Shown here piece after piece: positions 35,029 to 43,485 of a stretch of 64,000 bases of DNA. The stretch is from positions 21,240 to 85,239 of the forward strand of contig CANJLN010000003.1 of assembly GCA_947475175.1 (NCBI GenBank). Direction: 5' to 3'. The position numbers and the translations under genes were made by a program. The DNA is from Alphaproteobacteria bacterium. Lineage in GTDB: Bacteria > Pseudomonadota > Alphaproteobacteria > Paracaedibacterales > CAIULA01. The first letter of the stretch is position 1; every line of letters starts with the position of its first letter. Below the pieces are notes generated by a model that saw nothing but the letters and a program-made list of their open reading frames with translations, searched no databases and was not told where the DNA came from.

Positions 35029-36538
35029 TATTCGCACATCCAACATAAAGCCCATCAAAGAATGGGTTTACCGTTGTGTGCTTGAAGTCAAAGAATTTTC
35101 GACATTTCTGTGGGCGCGTATTAAAGAAAGATATCCTGCTTCTTATTTGACTTTTGTTGTTCGTGGGCAAACTCTTTCCATTATTCGCTACACCAACCAT
35201 GAAATGGTTGAGCAGACAATTTTAAGTTTGGCTGATGAAGCTAAAGAATCAATTTCAAATTATCTGCTTAAGTTTCCTGATTACCCGATTCGACTTATTC
35301 TTCAAGGGGGAGAAGTTGATTTCCGGCTTATTTCTCTTAAGAATGTAAAATGGTGGGATCGTTCTTCTCTTTTAAAACAAGTAAAATTAGGTGAGTTCAC
35401 TTCAAGTGATTGGACTCAAAAAATTCGTACCCCTTGTGAAGAAGATCCTTATCGCTATTTACTGATGGGTGTTCGCCCAAGTGGTCCGCTTCGGAATCTG
35501 ATCACTTTTTTGAGTCAAAAGAGTAATCCCATAGCGGGCTTGCATATGTGGCCCATGCTTGTGTGTGAAAAAATTTTAAAATTAGCCAAAGAAAAATACC
35601 CTGACAAAGACATTGCTAAATGGACGCTTATTCTTCTCTGTCAAGAAAATCAGCAATGGCAACTTATGGTCTGTCAAGATGAAGCCATTATCCTTAGTCG
35701 GCAAAGCTTGATTAATTCAAGTGCAACGAGCGATAATGAGCTTGGCAAGGAAATTACATCAACACTTCGTTATCTCCACCGTAATGGTTATCAAGAAGGT
35801 GAGCCTGTCACCATCATTCAAAGTGGTTGCGCGGAAAAGCTTAATCTGACGTCTGTTATTCATGCTGATGTTCTTTATTTACCCGAAAATATTCAGCCAG
35901 GAAATCTAACCATGGAGCCATTCACTCTTTGGTCTTGGATAAAATCATGGGATTTGAATTTCTTACCTTTTACTTTTGGGCAAAATTCTAGTTTTGAGTT
36001 ACCAGAATTCAAACTTCAACGGTTAGCATTTTCTCTCCCTCAACTAGTCGTTCAAATTTGTGTTCCCCTTTTCTTTTTGTTTATGCTGATGGGGATCGTT
36101 TTTTCTTTAAAATCCTTTAATCAGAACCGCCATTTTGGACTTCTTGAAAATCAGTTGACTCAACATGCTATCCCCGTCAATGGAGATAAGAAGCTTGTGT
36201 CGGCACGTCTATTCCAGTTTTACAAAGAAAAAAATATAAAAAGTCCCCTGCCTATGCTTAAGACATTAACGTTGCCAATAACACCAGAAGCTGTTGCAAC
36301 GGAACTGAAATGGCAAGGAATCGATACGCCTACTCTGACTTATAATTTGAAAATAACGCTTTCAACAGATGCTAAGACGCTTGAAGCGCGTCATAAGAAA
36401 AATAAAAAACAAACGGCTTTTGAAAGTTATCAACAAAAGATAGAAAAAGCTGTGAACAAAGCCTGTCCATCTGCTCACATTGAATGGCCTCCTTCAAATC
36501 AAAAAGGCATCTTGAACATCAATATTTCTTACAAGTAG
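35000..36538 (+). CDS. GspL/PilM-N-like assembly protein
   Basis: The product (512 aa) has a long N-terminal cytoplasmic part, from about residue 50 to 340. A single membrane segment is at about 345-370 (LVVQICVPLFFLFMLMGIVFSL). The periplasmic part of about 140 residues ends in a ferredoxin-like alpha/beta pattern. This is the topology of GspL or a PilM-PilN fusion. Sequence similarity is weak by eye, so the assignment rests on position between PilC and PilO-like genes plus topology. It overlaps the upstream gene by 29 bases. Confidence 0.6.
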   Translation: MTIWQSLTYSIRTSNIKPIKEWVYRCVLEVKEFSTFLWARIKERYPASYLTFVVRGQTLSIIRYTNHEMVEQTILSLADEAKESISNYLLKFPDYPIRLILQGGEVDFRLISLKNVKWWDRSSLLKQVKLGEFTSSDWTQKIRTPCEEDPYRYLLMGVRPSGPLRNLITFLSQKSNPIAGLHMWPMLVCEKILKLAKEKYPDKDIAKWTLILLCQENQQWQLMVCQDEAIILSRQSLINSSATSDNELGKEITSTLRYLHRNGYQEGEPVTIIQSGCAEKLNLTSVIHADVLYLPENIQPGNLTMEPFTLWSWIKSWDLNFLPFTFGQNSSFELPEFKLQRLAFSLPQLVVQICVPLFFLFMLMGIVFSLKSFNQNRHFGLLENQLTQHAIPVNGDKKLVSARLFQFYKEKNIKSPLPMLKTLTLPITPEAVATELKWQGIDTPTLTYNLKITLSTDAKTLEARHKKNKKQTAFESYQQKIEKAVNKACPSAHIEWPPSNQKGILNINISYK

Positions 36539-36539
36539 A

Positions 36540-37187
36540 ATGGGTATGATGAAAAAGCAACAAAAGTTGAGTTTTAATATCAGTGTTTGGCGTCATCCAG
36601 TGACTGGGGGGGTTACAGGCAGTCTATTGCTCTTAACATGTTTAGCGGCTTTGTTTTTCTTTACAAACAAAAATGGATTTGACTCTCATTACCTGGAATC
36701 AAATCTTGCTCGAGAAAAATTAATCACACTCCAAGACAGTCAAGTCATCGTTCAGGAGTATGAAAAAGCGATCCATCAAACTCCTGAGCAATTTTCTGAA
36801 TTTAAGCGTAAACATTTTGATCAGACAGCGACCCCTGATGATATAAAATCACGCCTGCAAAAATGGCAAAAAGCCTATAAGATTCAGACTTTAACTACAC
36901 AGTTTGGAACGGATCAGATTGAATCGCGTGAACTGAATTTGTGGAAGATGCCAATGTCTATTGAAATTAAAGTTCTGCAGGATAAGCAATTTTATCAATT
37001 CCTTGAGAAAGTTCAGCAAGAGCTTCCTGGTATGGTTTCTATTAGATCTTTTAATTTAAAGCGCACGGCAGCCCTGACGGCCGAAGTTCTAAACAATGTT
37101 TCGGCTGGGAAATCAGCGAGTTTATTTGAAGGTAAAATTGAGTTGGATTGGACACATCTGGGCGCGCCATCAACTGGCTCTTCTTAG
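36540..37187 (+). CDS. PilO/GspM-like assembly protein
   Basis: The product (215 aa) has an N-terminal cytoplasmic stub and one membrane helix (GGVTGSLLLLTCLAALFFFTN, about 23-43). A coiled-coil-like segment with Glu/Lys and a periplasmic alpha/beta domain (MSIEIKVLQDKQFYQFLEKVQQELPG) follow. This is the layout of PilO/GspM, the inner-membrane linker of the pseudopilus platform. It starts one base after the previous stop. Assignment by topology and context. Confidence 0.55.
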   Translation: MGMMKKQQKLSFNISVWRHPVTGGVTGSLLLLTCLAALFFFTNKNGFDSHYLESNLAREKLITLQDSQVIVQEYEKAIHQTPEQFSEFKRKHFDQTATPDDIKSRLQKWQKAYKIQTLTTQFGTDQIESRELNLWKMPMSIEIKVLQDKQFYQFLEKVQQELPGMVSIRSFNLKRTAALTAEVLNNVSAGKSASLFEGKIELDWTHLGAPSTGSS

Positions 37188-37188
37188 A

Positions 37189-37602
37189 GTGATTAGAATC
37201 CTTATTCTTCTTTGTGCTCTTGTTTCTTTTTCCGCAGTTGGTGAAGAAGAGAATCCATCGTTTATGCTTAATCCTGAGGAACAAGAAGCTTTACAGCAAG
37301 CCTTGGGGCTCAAGAAACCTGAAACTTTTCTTCAAGACCCAGAAACGTTAAAGCACGTTAATTTGTTTTTATCAGCCATTATGTTTTTTCATCCTGATAA
37401 ATGGACGCTTTGGATCAACGATCAAATAGTGGGGCCGAAAAACTCCTTTCCTGGATTGTCAGTCAAAGACGTCAGTGCTGATGAAATTATCTTTACCACC
37501 GAAGATTCGCCGCACCATCTCGTTTCTTTAAAACCAAATCAAAGCTATGTGGTCCATGAAAGCCGTGTGGTGGAAGGCGATGCGAGGGTCGCAACTCATT
37601 AG
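37189..37602 (+). CDS. PilP-like small exported protein
   Basis: The product is 137 aa from GTG 37189, inferred because it directly follows the previous stop and precedes a signal peptide (IRILILLCALVSFSAVG). The body contains a PilP/GspC-like beta-rich region (KWTLWINDQIVGPKNSFPGLSVKDVSADEIIFTT) resembling HR domains. The last eight codons lie in the 24-bp direct repeat (37577-37600). The start remains uncertain; an upstream frame overlaps the PilO-like gene by about 90 bases. Confidence 0.5.
   Translation: MIRILILLCALVSFSAVGEEENPSFMLNPEEQEALQQALGLKKPETFLQDPETLKHVNLFLSAIMFFHPDKWTLWINDQIVGPKNSFPGLSVKDVSADEIIFTTEDSPHHLVSLKPNQSYVVHESRVVEGDARVATH
37577..37600 (+). repeat. 24-bp direct repeat, left copy
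   Basis: Starts GCGATGCGAGGGTCGC and ends AACTCATT. It contains TGCGA-GGG-TCGCA, a perfect 5-bp inverted repeat with 3-base spacer. The identical right copy is at 38050-38073. Confidence 0.95.
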
Positions 37603-38049
37603 AAAACAACGTTTTTCATTTGATGGTAACTATTGTTGGTTTTTTAATGAGATATTAACTTTTTAATGCTAATTTAACATCATGAGGGCGCGTTTATGGT
37701 GGAGACATCGGCTAGGTGTGGCTGGTGGGCAACTCCGAGTGAACCTTAAGGGGTTTGCTTCCTTTCCCTCGGGGCCTAGCAGTGTATGCAATTGAACCGT
37801 ACGATTCGATCGTATACATTTTTTGAGGTGCTGAAAAGCACTGATAACTTTTGATTTGACGTTTTTAAAACGCTTCAACAAGAGGTCGGGTGAGTGTTGT
37901 CTAGTGGCGTGAGGAGGCGGAGGCAAAGCACTTTTCGGGTCGTACGGAGGCCCATCAGACGGTCAACTATGTCTGAAATCTGAAAAATTTACTCCAAAAA
38001 TCTTAACAAAATCCAAAAAACGTTTTCTGTTTTTTAATGGGGTTGTCCT
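37601..38049. other. 449-bp segment between direct repeats; candidate structured RNA, unidentified
   Basis: The segment is convergent-intergenic. A GC-richer core (about 37685-37960) contrasts with AT-rich flanks. It holds several possible helices: GGCTAGG with CCTAGC enclosing CCGAG/CTCGG, an AACC/GGTT tip, GTGCT-GAAA-AGCAC near 37832-37845, CGTTTT/AAAACG near 37861-37872, and a GTACGAT/ATCGTAT hairpin followed by T6 (37798-37825). No tRNA, tmRNA, RNase P or SRP signature is seen and no convincing coding frame. Confidence 0.45.
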
Positions 38050-38073
38050 GCGATGCGAGGGTCGCAACTCATT
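38050..38073 (+). repeat. 24-bp direct repeat, right copy
   Basis: Identical to 37577-37600; together they delimit the 473-bp-period element. Confidence 0.95.
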
Positions 38074-38109
38074 GACTTACATCCAAGTAAATCCCCAGAC
38101 GTTACAATC

Positions 38110-39012
38110 CTATTTCGTTCCTTGCTCTTTTAGATGAAGCTCTTTTCTTAAAAAATCTCGAAAGGCTTCGATGCGTTTTGAATCGGCAAGCTGTTTTGGA
38201 TAAACAAGATAAGCTTCAATTTGCGGGTATTTTAGTTTTGGCAAAATGGGGATTAGTTCGCTGTGGTCATGAGCAACATAGTCAGCAAGGCTTGCAATTC
38301 CAAGACCATTCTTAACGCTTTGCAGAATTCCATAAGCATTGTTTAACATCAAAAATGGCTGCCTGATGACGCCTGTTTTTGCTCCTAATCTTAAAATCCA
38401 GTTGACGTTTTCAACAGGCGCAATCGAGTGAGTGCCAAAAACAATCAATCGATGATGATCCATATCTTCTGGTGTTTTGGGAATCCCAAAAGTTTCAAAA
38501 TACTGAGAACTGCCATAGATGCGTAAATGGTACTGAAACAAAGGTTCTTGAACCAAATTTTTATCAATTTCACCCTTACCAAAGCGAATCGCAATGTCGG
38601 CTTCCCGCATTGTGAAGTCGACTTCATCATCTGTTAACAGAAGCTGGATATTAAGATCTGGGCACTTTTTAAAAAACCGTGGGAGACGAGGGGCAAGCCA
38701 GACTGACCCCAAAGCAACACTGGTTGATACTTTTAATGTTCCTTTTAAACTATTTGTGCTTTCTGCAAGTTGTGCTGTTGTTGCATTTAATTGCGCAAAA
38801 ATACTGCGTGTTGTTTTGAAAAGGAGCTCTCCTTCTGCTGTTAACACAAGGCCTCGTGCATGACGGTTAAACAGAGGCATAGAAAGCTCTGCTTCTAGAG
38901 CACTAATCTGCCTGCTCACTGCTGACTGACTCAGATTTAGAGCATGGCCTGCATGTGTCAAGTTTCTTATTTCTGCAACTGTGTGGAAGACTCTTAATCT
39001 ATCCCAATCCAT
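38110..39012 (-). CDS. LysR-family transcriptional regulator
   Basis: The product (300 aa) has an N-terminal winged helix-turn-helix (WDRLRVFHTVAEIRNLTHAGHALNLSQSAVSRQISALEAEL). The usual effector-binding domain in two lobes begins near residue 90 (GTLKVSTSVALGSVWLAPRL). It resembles regulators similar to GcvA/AmpR in its C-terminal WILRLG segment. The regulon is not apparent, because the neighbours on either side are a pilus-like cluster and an unknown exported protein. Confidence 0.93.
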   Translation of the reverse strand: MDWDRLRVFHTVAEIRNLTHAGHALNLSQSAVSRQISALEAELSMPLFNRHARGLVLTAEGELLFKTTRSIFAQLNATTAQLAESTNSLKGTLKVSTSVALGSVWLAPRLPRFFKKCPDLNIQLLLTDDEVDFTMREADIAIRFGKGEIDKNLVQEPLFQYHLRIYGSSQYFETFGIPKTPEDMDHHRLIVFGTHSIAPVENVNWILRLGAKTGVIRQPFLMLNNAYGILQSVKNGLGIASLADYVAHDHSELIPILPKLKYPQIEAYLVYPKQLADSKRIEAFRDFLRKELHLKEQGTK

Positions 39013-39039
39013 TGTTTCCTCGCTTCTCGGATTTCTTCA

Positions 39040-39798
39040 TTAACGACTTTTATAGGTACATACAATTTCGTTTGGCCGCTTTTTGTCTATTTTTAGAGCA
39101 TACAAAATAAGCGACCAATCTTGTTCTGTTGGGTAGAAACTAACGCGTGTAAGTGCGCAGGGCGTATAACGAAAAGCATTTGAAATGGTCATGCGACAGG
39201 AACGATATAAAGTTTCAAACAGAATACGATCCTGTTTGCTAATGTCTAAATTGGGATTATCAATATAGTCTTGACCAATGTTTGGGTCAATTCCATCTTT
39301 GATATGATGATGAGCAATGGCAACTTCATCACATATGGCAACGCGTGCATAAGCGGCTAAATCACCACCTTCCGCAGCTCCGAACAAATGATGGCTTCCC
39401 TCTGTTTGTATTTTCAAGAGCACCAAGATAAAGTTACGAACATTCTTTTTAAAAGACTCAATGTCTCTTTTATCATTCATCGTCTCTAAAATGTGCTGCC
39501 ATTGCCGTTTGTTTCGTTCATTTTCAAATCCAATAAGTTGAAAACGGGACACAATGTCTTTTCTGATTTTTCCTGAAACAGGACAAGGCGCATGGAAATA
39601 AGGAGCTGTTGGTTCTGGTTGGTAATCAACCAATTTCGCTAAGTTTTTATCATAGTCGCCATCACCTGGCAGGGAAAGAAGTTCTTCTGCTGTATACGTT
39701 TCTGTGGTAATTGCGGGTGAGCGGAGATGAGACCAGGTGAAAATTCCAACGGCAGATAAAAACGCGAACGAGAGAATGAGAACTCTTACCGGTGTCAT
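39040..39798 (-). CDS. exported or membrane-anchored protein of unknown function (252 aa)
   Basis: The N-terminus (RVLILSFAFLSAVGIFTWSHL) is a hydrophobic segment, anchor or signal. The rest is soluble and mostly helical, with paired Cys residues (HAPCPVSGK; AICDEV; RSCRMTISNAFRYTPCALTR). It contains AHHHIKDG, which could bind metal, but no known motif. It lies 17 bases downstream of miaA on the same strand and probably shares the ldcA-like/miaA transcript. Confidence 0.65.
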   Translation of the reverse strand: MTPVRVLILSFAFLSAVGIFTWSHLRSPAITTETYTAEELLSLPGDGDYDKNLAKLVDYQPEPTAPYFHAPCPVSGKIRKDIVSRFQLIGFENERNKRQWQHILETMNDKRDIESFKKNVRNFILVLLKIQTEGSHHLFGAAEGGDLAAYARVAICDEVAIAHHHIKDGIDPNIGQDYIDNPNLDISKQDRILFETLYRSCRMTISNAFRYTPCALTRVSFYPTEQDWSLILYALKIDKKRPNEIVCTYKSR

Positions 39799-39814
39799 GA
39801 CGTTTGGATAGTTT

Positions 39815-40729
39815 CTATGAATTATGAAGTTCTGCGATCAGTGTAGACATATCAGGTTTGTAAATCACTATCTTTTTCATGACCTGATGTTTAAACCAAG
39901 TTGTTTGACGTTTTGCGTATCGGCGCGTATTTTTTTGTGCTTGTTCAATGGTTTCTTGCAAGGTTAAGTTGCCTTCAAGATAAGCTATAATCTCAGGGAC
40001 GCCTATTGCCTTCATGACAGGGCAAGTCGGAGAAAGGTCTAATTGAACTAATTTTTTAACCTCTTCAAAGGCGCCGTTTTCAATCATCAATTGAAATCTC
40101 TTGTTAATTGCATCGTACAGATGAATTCGCTCTGATTCGATGACTACATATTCATAACGATAAGAATGTGCGGGTGTGGGCTCGACCTGTTGCCAGGTTA
40201 TCAAAGAGATGCCCGTTTGCAGAAAAACTTCTAACGCACGTGAAAGTCGTTGTGTGTCTGTTGGGCGTATAGACCGTGTGAGGGGATCCAAGTTGTAAAC
40301 GAATTCAGAAAAATCGTTTGTGTGTTCAATAGATTGTTTTCTAACTTGTTCTCGAATGGATGGATTCACGTCAGGAATGGACGATAAGCCTTTGGTTAGG
40401 GCAAGCAAATAAAAACCTGTTCCGCCGACCACAATGGGAAAACGTCCGCGAGCAATACAGTCTTTTATGATGCTGCAAGTCTGTTCAACCCACCAAGCAG
40501 CAGAACCATTTTCATATGCTTCAAGAACACCATACAAATGATGAGGCACAATCTGTTCACAGGATTGAGGGCGAGCTGTTAGTATAGACAGATCTTTGTA
40601 AACTTGCATGCTGTCAGCATTAATAATTTCACCGTCCCATGCTTTAGCAAGCTCGAGGGCGAGATGAGATTTACCACTAGCCGTTGGGCCTGCCAAAATA
40701 AGAAAGTCTATGTTGGATGGTCGTTGCAT
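39815..40729 (-). CDS. miaA: tRNA dimethylallyltransferase MiaA
   Basis: The product (304 aa) prenylates A37 of tRNAs reading UNN codons. The P-loop LAGPTASGKSHLAL is near residue 12, followed by the DSMQVYKDL and TARP motifs and the GGTGFYLLAL segment. The R-x-x-Q region TDTQRLSRALEV and a C-terminal RRYAKRQTTWFK are present. The length is normal. It starts one base after the LD-carboxypeptidase gene ends. hfq, often adjacent to miaA, is 18 kb away here. Confidence 0.97.
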   Translation of the reverse strand: MQRPSNIDFLILAGPTASGKSHLALELAKAWDGEIINADSMQVYKDLSILTARPQSCEQIVPHHLYGVLEAYENGSAAWWVEQTCSIIKDCIARGRFPIVVGGTGFYLLALTKGLSSIPDVNPSIREQVRKQSIEHTNDFSEFVYNLDPLTRSIRPTDTQRLSRALEVFLQTGISLITWQQVEPTPAHSYRYEYVVIESERIHLYDAINKRFQLMIENGAFEEVKKLVQLDLSPTCPVMKAIGVPEIIAYLEGNLTLQETIEQAQKNTRRYAKRQTTWFKHQVMKKIVIYKPDMSTLIAELHNS

Positions 40730-40730
40730 A

Positions 40731-41663
40731 TTAAAAATGAAATGATAATTCTGCGTTTGTCCCAGTTTTCAAAGTAACTGGAAACCCAAGTGGCAGGGGT
40801 AAATTTACAAAACCATGACCAACTCCTTCGATCTTTAAAACGGGTATCGAAAGAGAATTGGCAAATCGATCAATAACAGGCTCAACCAAAGATGTGCCAT
40901 CGTCTTCTTTGCCACCTGTAAAATCACCCAATAAAACCGCTTTTGCATCAGCAAAAAGGCCAGCTTGATTTAAATGATTAAGAGATCGATCTATTCTATA
41001 ACCTTTTTCGTCCACGTCTTCTAAAAGGATAATCTTATCTTTTCCATTCAATTGCCAAAAAGTGCCAAGACTATTTTGAACCAAACACAAATTTCCACCA
41101 GCGATTAATGTTTGAATAGATTGAGCTTCTTTGGCTGAGGCGTTTAGAGGTTTTAGGGAATAAGAAAGCTCTTCTTTTTGATCTCCAAATAAAATGCTTT
41201 TTAAAAGATTACCTGATTCAGCACTGACTTTTTGCTGAGCTATTTGTCTTGCTCCGCAGCTATGTAACGTGGGCCATCCCCATTTTTGGTTTAGAAAGAT
41301 ATGCAAAGCTGTAATATCACTAAAACCAATCAAAATCTTTGGTGTTGTTGGCGGATCTAATTCATTCAGCATCGATAGTAATCGAGTGACACCATACCCA
41401 CCACGCAGAACCCAAATGTAACGACTGTCCTCGGCATATAAGGCATTTTTTAGATGTTGGAAGCGCATCTTATCGGAATTAGCACACAATAAATCATCCC
41501 CAAAAAGAGTGTCTGGAATACGCGCTTTAATACCCCAAGAGTCTGTCACAGACTTAATAGCTTCAACAATGTCTGGCTGAAACCCAAAGGAGGGGGCAAT
41601 GACTTCAATGACATCACCGGGCTTAAGAGGGAAGGGCCAAGAGTGCATTTTAGAATTCCTCAA
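40731..41663 (-). CDS. LD-carboxypeptidase (S66 family, LdcA/MccF)
   Basis: The product (310 aa) is a cytoplasmic S66 peptidase that trims the terminal D-Ala from tetrapeptides in murein recycling; MccF-type members cleave microcins. Visible elements are the opening GDVIEVIAPSFG and WVLRGGYGVTRLL. The nucleophile Ser lies in IGFSDITAL, and the Glu/His region in VGHGFVNLPLPLG. No signal peptide, which fits the role. It heads a three-gene stretch with miaA and the unknown exported protein. Confidence 0.9.
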   Translation of the reverse strand: MRNSKMHSWPFPLKPGDVIEVIAPSFGFQPDIVEAIKSVTDSWGIKARIPDTLFGDDLLCANSDKMRFQHLKNALYAEDSRYIWVLRGGYGVTRLLSMLNELDPPTTPKILIGFSDITALHIFLNQKWGWPTLHSCGARQIAQQKVSAESGNLLKSILFGDQKEELSYSLKPLNASAKEAQSIQTLIAGGNLCLVQNSLGTFWQLNGKDKIILLEDVDEKGYRIDRSLNHLNQAGLFADAKAVLLGDFTGGKEDDGTSLVEPVIDRFANSLSIPVLKIEGVGHGFVNLPLPLGFPVTLKTGTNAELSFHF

Positions 41664-41704
41664 TATACAATCCCTGATTTATTGAATTTTATCGAACGAC
41701 AAAA

Positions 41705-41794
41705 TGGCGGAGGGGGTGGGATTCGAACCCACGGTACGTTTGCACGTACAACGGTTTTCGAGACCGTCACATTCGACCACTCTGACACCCCTCC
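41705..41794 (-). tRNA. tRNA-Ser(CGA)
   Basis: 90-nt class II tRNA on the minus strand with acceptor GGAGGGG/CCCCTCC, anticodon loop CTCGAAA (CGA), variable arm TACGTGCAAACGTA, T-arm GGTTCGAATCC, G73 and encoded CCA. Confidence 0.95.
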
Positions 41795-41842
41795 ATAGTC
41801 GAAGAGTATAAATCATATTTTCATGAGATAAAGAATAAAAAA

Positions 41843-42205
41843 TTACATCGCAAAGGCTTTGTAGGAACTCTCGTCCATCAAAGCATCTATCTCGCTCAGA
41901 TTCGTAGGCTTTAATTTAAAAAACCAACCTTCACTTTCAGCGGCTGTATTGATCAAATCAGGCTGACTGCGCAAGGCTTCGTTTACTTCAACTACTTCCC
42001 CCGATATAGGCGCATAAACCTCACTGGCCGCTTTTACAGATTCAACCACAGCTGCTTCTTGACGTTGCTTTAAAATCCTTCCAACGCTTGGTAAATCCAC
42101 AAACACCACATCCCCTAATTGACATTGAGCGAAGTCTGAAATTCCAACAACGGCAATATTTCCCTCTAGTTTTACCCATTCATGTTGATCTGTATATTTT
42201 TTCAT
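41843..42205 (-). CDS. gcvH: glycine cleavage system H protein
   Basis: The product (120 aa) is the lipoyl carrier of the glycine cleavage complex. It starts KKYTDQHEWVKLEG, contains GDVVFVDLP, and the lipoylated Lys58 lies in ESVKAASE. It is downstream of gcvT by 8 bases and shares its transcript. No gcvP is present in the window, so the P protein is elsewhere. Confidence 0.97.
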   Translation of the reverse strand: MKKYTDQHEWVKLEGNIAVVGISDFAQCQLGDVVFVDLPSVGRILKQRQEAAVVESVKAASEVYAPISGEVVEVNEALRSQPDLINTAAESEGWFFKLKPTNLSEIDALMDESSYKAFAM

Positions 42206-42213
42206 TTTTTTAT

Positions 42214-43338
42214 TTATCCTCTGTAATAGTTTTGTTGAACGAAGGGCATTTTAATGATCTCAAATGGGTGATTTTGCCCTCGAATATCAATCTGCACCTG
42301 AGTTCCAATTGTGGACTGATCTGTATTGATATACCCCATTGCAATCGGATAACCAAGGGTTGGGCTTGGAACACCACTGGTGATAATGCCTATTTCTTGG
42401 CCTTTATCACTCAGAATTTTAGCGCCCTCTCGAGCGATTGCTTTCCCTAAACCTTTTAATCCCACCCTCTTAGAAGGCACACCATTGTTTAATTGCTCTA
42501 AAATAAGTTCATCTCCTACAAAGTCACCGCCCGTTCGGCGACGTTTGCCAAGTGACCACGTCAAGCTTGCTGTCACTGGCGTTTTTGTGGCATCAATATC
42601 ATGGCCATAAAGACATAAACCTGCCTCTAATCGAAGTGAATCTCTGGCGCCCAAACCAATAGGTTTAACCTCCTCAAACGTTAGCAGTAGATCAGCCAAT
42701 TCTTCAGCAATGCTGGCTGGAATGATAATCTCAAAGCCATCTTCGCCTGTGTAACCACTGCAGCTGACATAGGCGTCTTGACCCAAAATTTGATACTGAC
42801 CCATCGTCATAAATGAAAGATTGGATGCAGGTTCACAGATCTTTTTCATCACTTGTCGTGCTTTTGGTCCCTGTAAAGCAAGAAGTGCTGTTTCTTCGAA
42901 CAATTCTGCTCTCAAAAACCGTTCCATATACTCGTGATCTTGATCTTTACAACCGGCATTTACGACGATTAAAAAGTATTTTTCAAATTTAGTAACGATC
43001 AAATCATCAAGAATGCACCCTTCTTCAGAGAGCAACAAACCATAGCGCATTTGACCAATAGTCATTTCCTTAATGTCTATTGGGATTAATCTTTCTAAAA
43101 CCCAAATATAATCCGGATCTTCTGTTATTTTGACAACACCCATATGGGAGATATCAAACAGACCAGCTTTTTCGCGTGTGTGGTTATGTTCTGTGATAAT
43201 ACCGCTTGGATACTGAACGGGCATCTCATATCCAGCGAAGGGAACCATTCTGGCTCCTTGCTTTTTATGCCACTCATGGAGAGGCGTTTGTTTTAAGTCT
43301 TCACTGGGAGCAACAGCAGAAGCATTAGAAGAAGACAT
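42214..43338 (-). CDS. gcvT: aminomethyltransferase (glycine cleavage T protein)
   Basis: The product is 374 aa from ATG 43338, chosen because AGG lies in front and the extra upstream residues are atypical. It takes the aminomethyl group to tetrahydrofolate. Motifs: TPLHEWHKKQGARMVPFAGYEMPVQY, GLFDISHMG, GYTGEDGFEI, LGARDSLRLEAGLCLYGHD. Operon with gcvH. Confidence 0.96.
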   Translation of the reverse strand: MSSSNASAVAPSEDLKQTPLHEWHKKQGARMVPFAGYEMPVQYPSGIITEHNHTREKAGLFDISHMGVVKITEDPDYIWVLERLIPIDIKEMTIGQMRYGLLLSEEGCILDDLIVTKFEKYFLIVVNAGCKDQDHEYMERFLRAELFEETALLALQGPKARQVMKKICEPASNLSFMTMGQYQILGQDAYVSCSGYTGEDGFEIIIPASIAEELADLLLTFEEVKPIGLGARDSLRLEAGLCLYGHDIDATKTPVTASLTWSLGKRRRTGGDFVGDELILEQLNNGVPSKRVGLKGLGKAIAREGAKILSDKGQEIGIITSGVPSPTLGYPIAMGYINTDQSTIGTQVQIDIRGQNHPFEIIKMPFVQQNYYRG

Positions 43339-43425
43339 AAAAACACCTAAAGATTGAATTAATTTAATCACAATCTTAAAGCTTCTCGTTTCAGATGAAC
43401 AAGAGGGAAGTTGTATGGGATAACA

Positions 43426-43460
43426 AAAAGGCCCCTTAAATTTATATTAAGGGGCCTTTT
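43426..43460. terminator. bidirectional intrinsic terminator
   Basis: A 12-bp perfect stem (AAGGCCCCTTAA with TTAAGGGGCCTT) has A runs before and T runs after. It lies 26 bases past the stop of the Ala-rich secreted-protein gene on the minus strand and insulates gcvT. Confidence 0.9.
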
Positions 43461-43485
43461 GTCAGTTAAAACTTTTTAGTTCAAC

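Noticed and set aside
37669..37926. 85-residue minus-strand reading frame in the segment between direct repeats
   Set aside because: No ribosome site, odd Pro/His/Arg composition and it covers the predicted stems; more likely non-coding.
37601..38049. Known RNA class (tmRNA, RNase P, 6S, SRP) or group II intron domain V in the segment between direct repeats
   Set aside because: I looked for conserved tmRNA acceptor/T-arm, the RNase P GAGGAAAGTCC core, SRP GGAA/AGCA loops and a domain V GAGC...GTTC stem of about 34 nt. None fits; the CGTACGGTTC on the minus strand lacks the rest of domain V.
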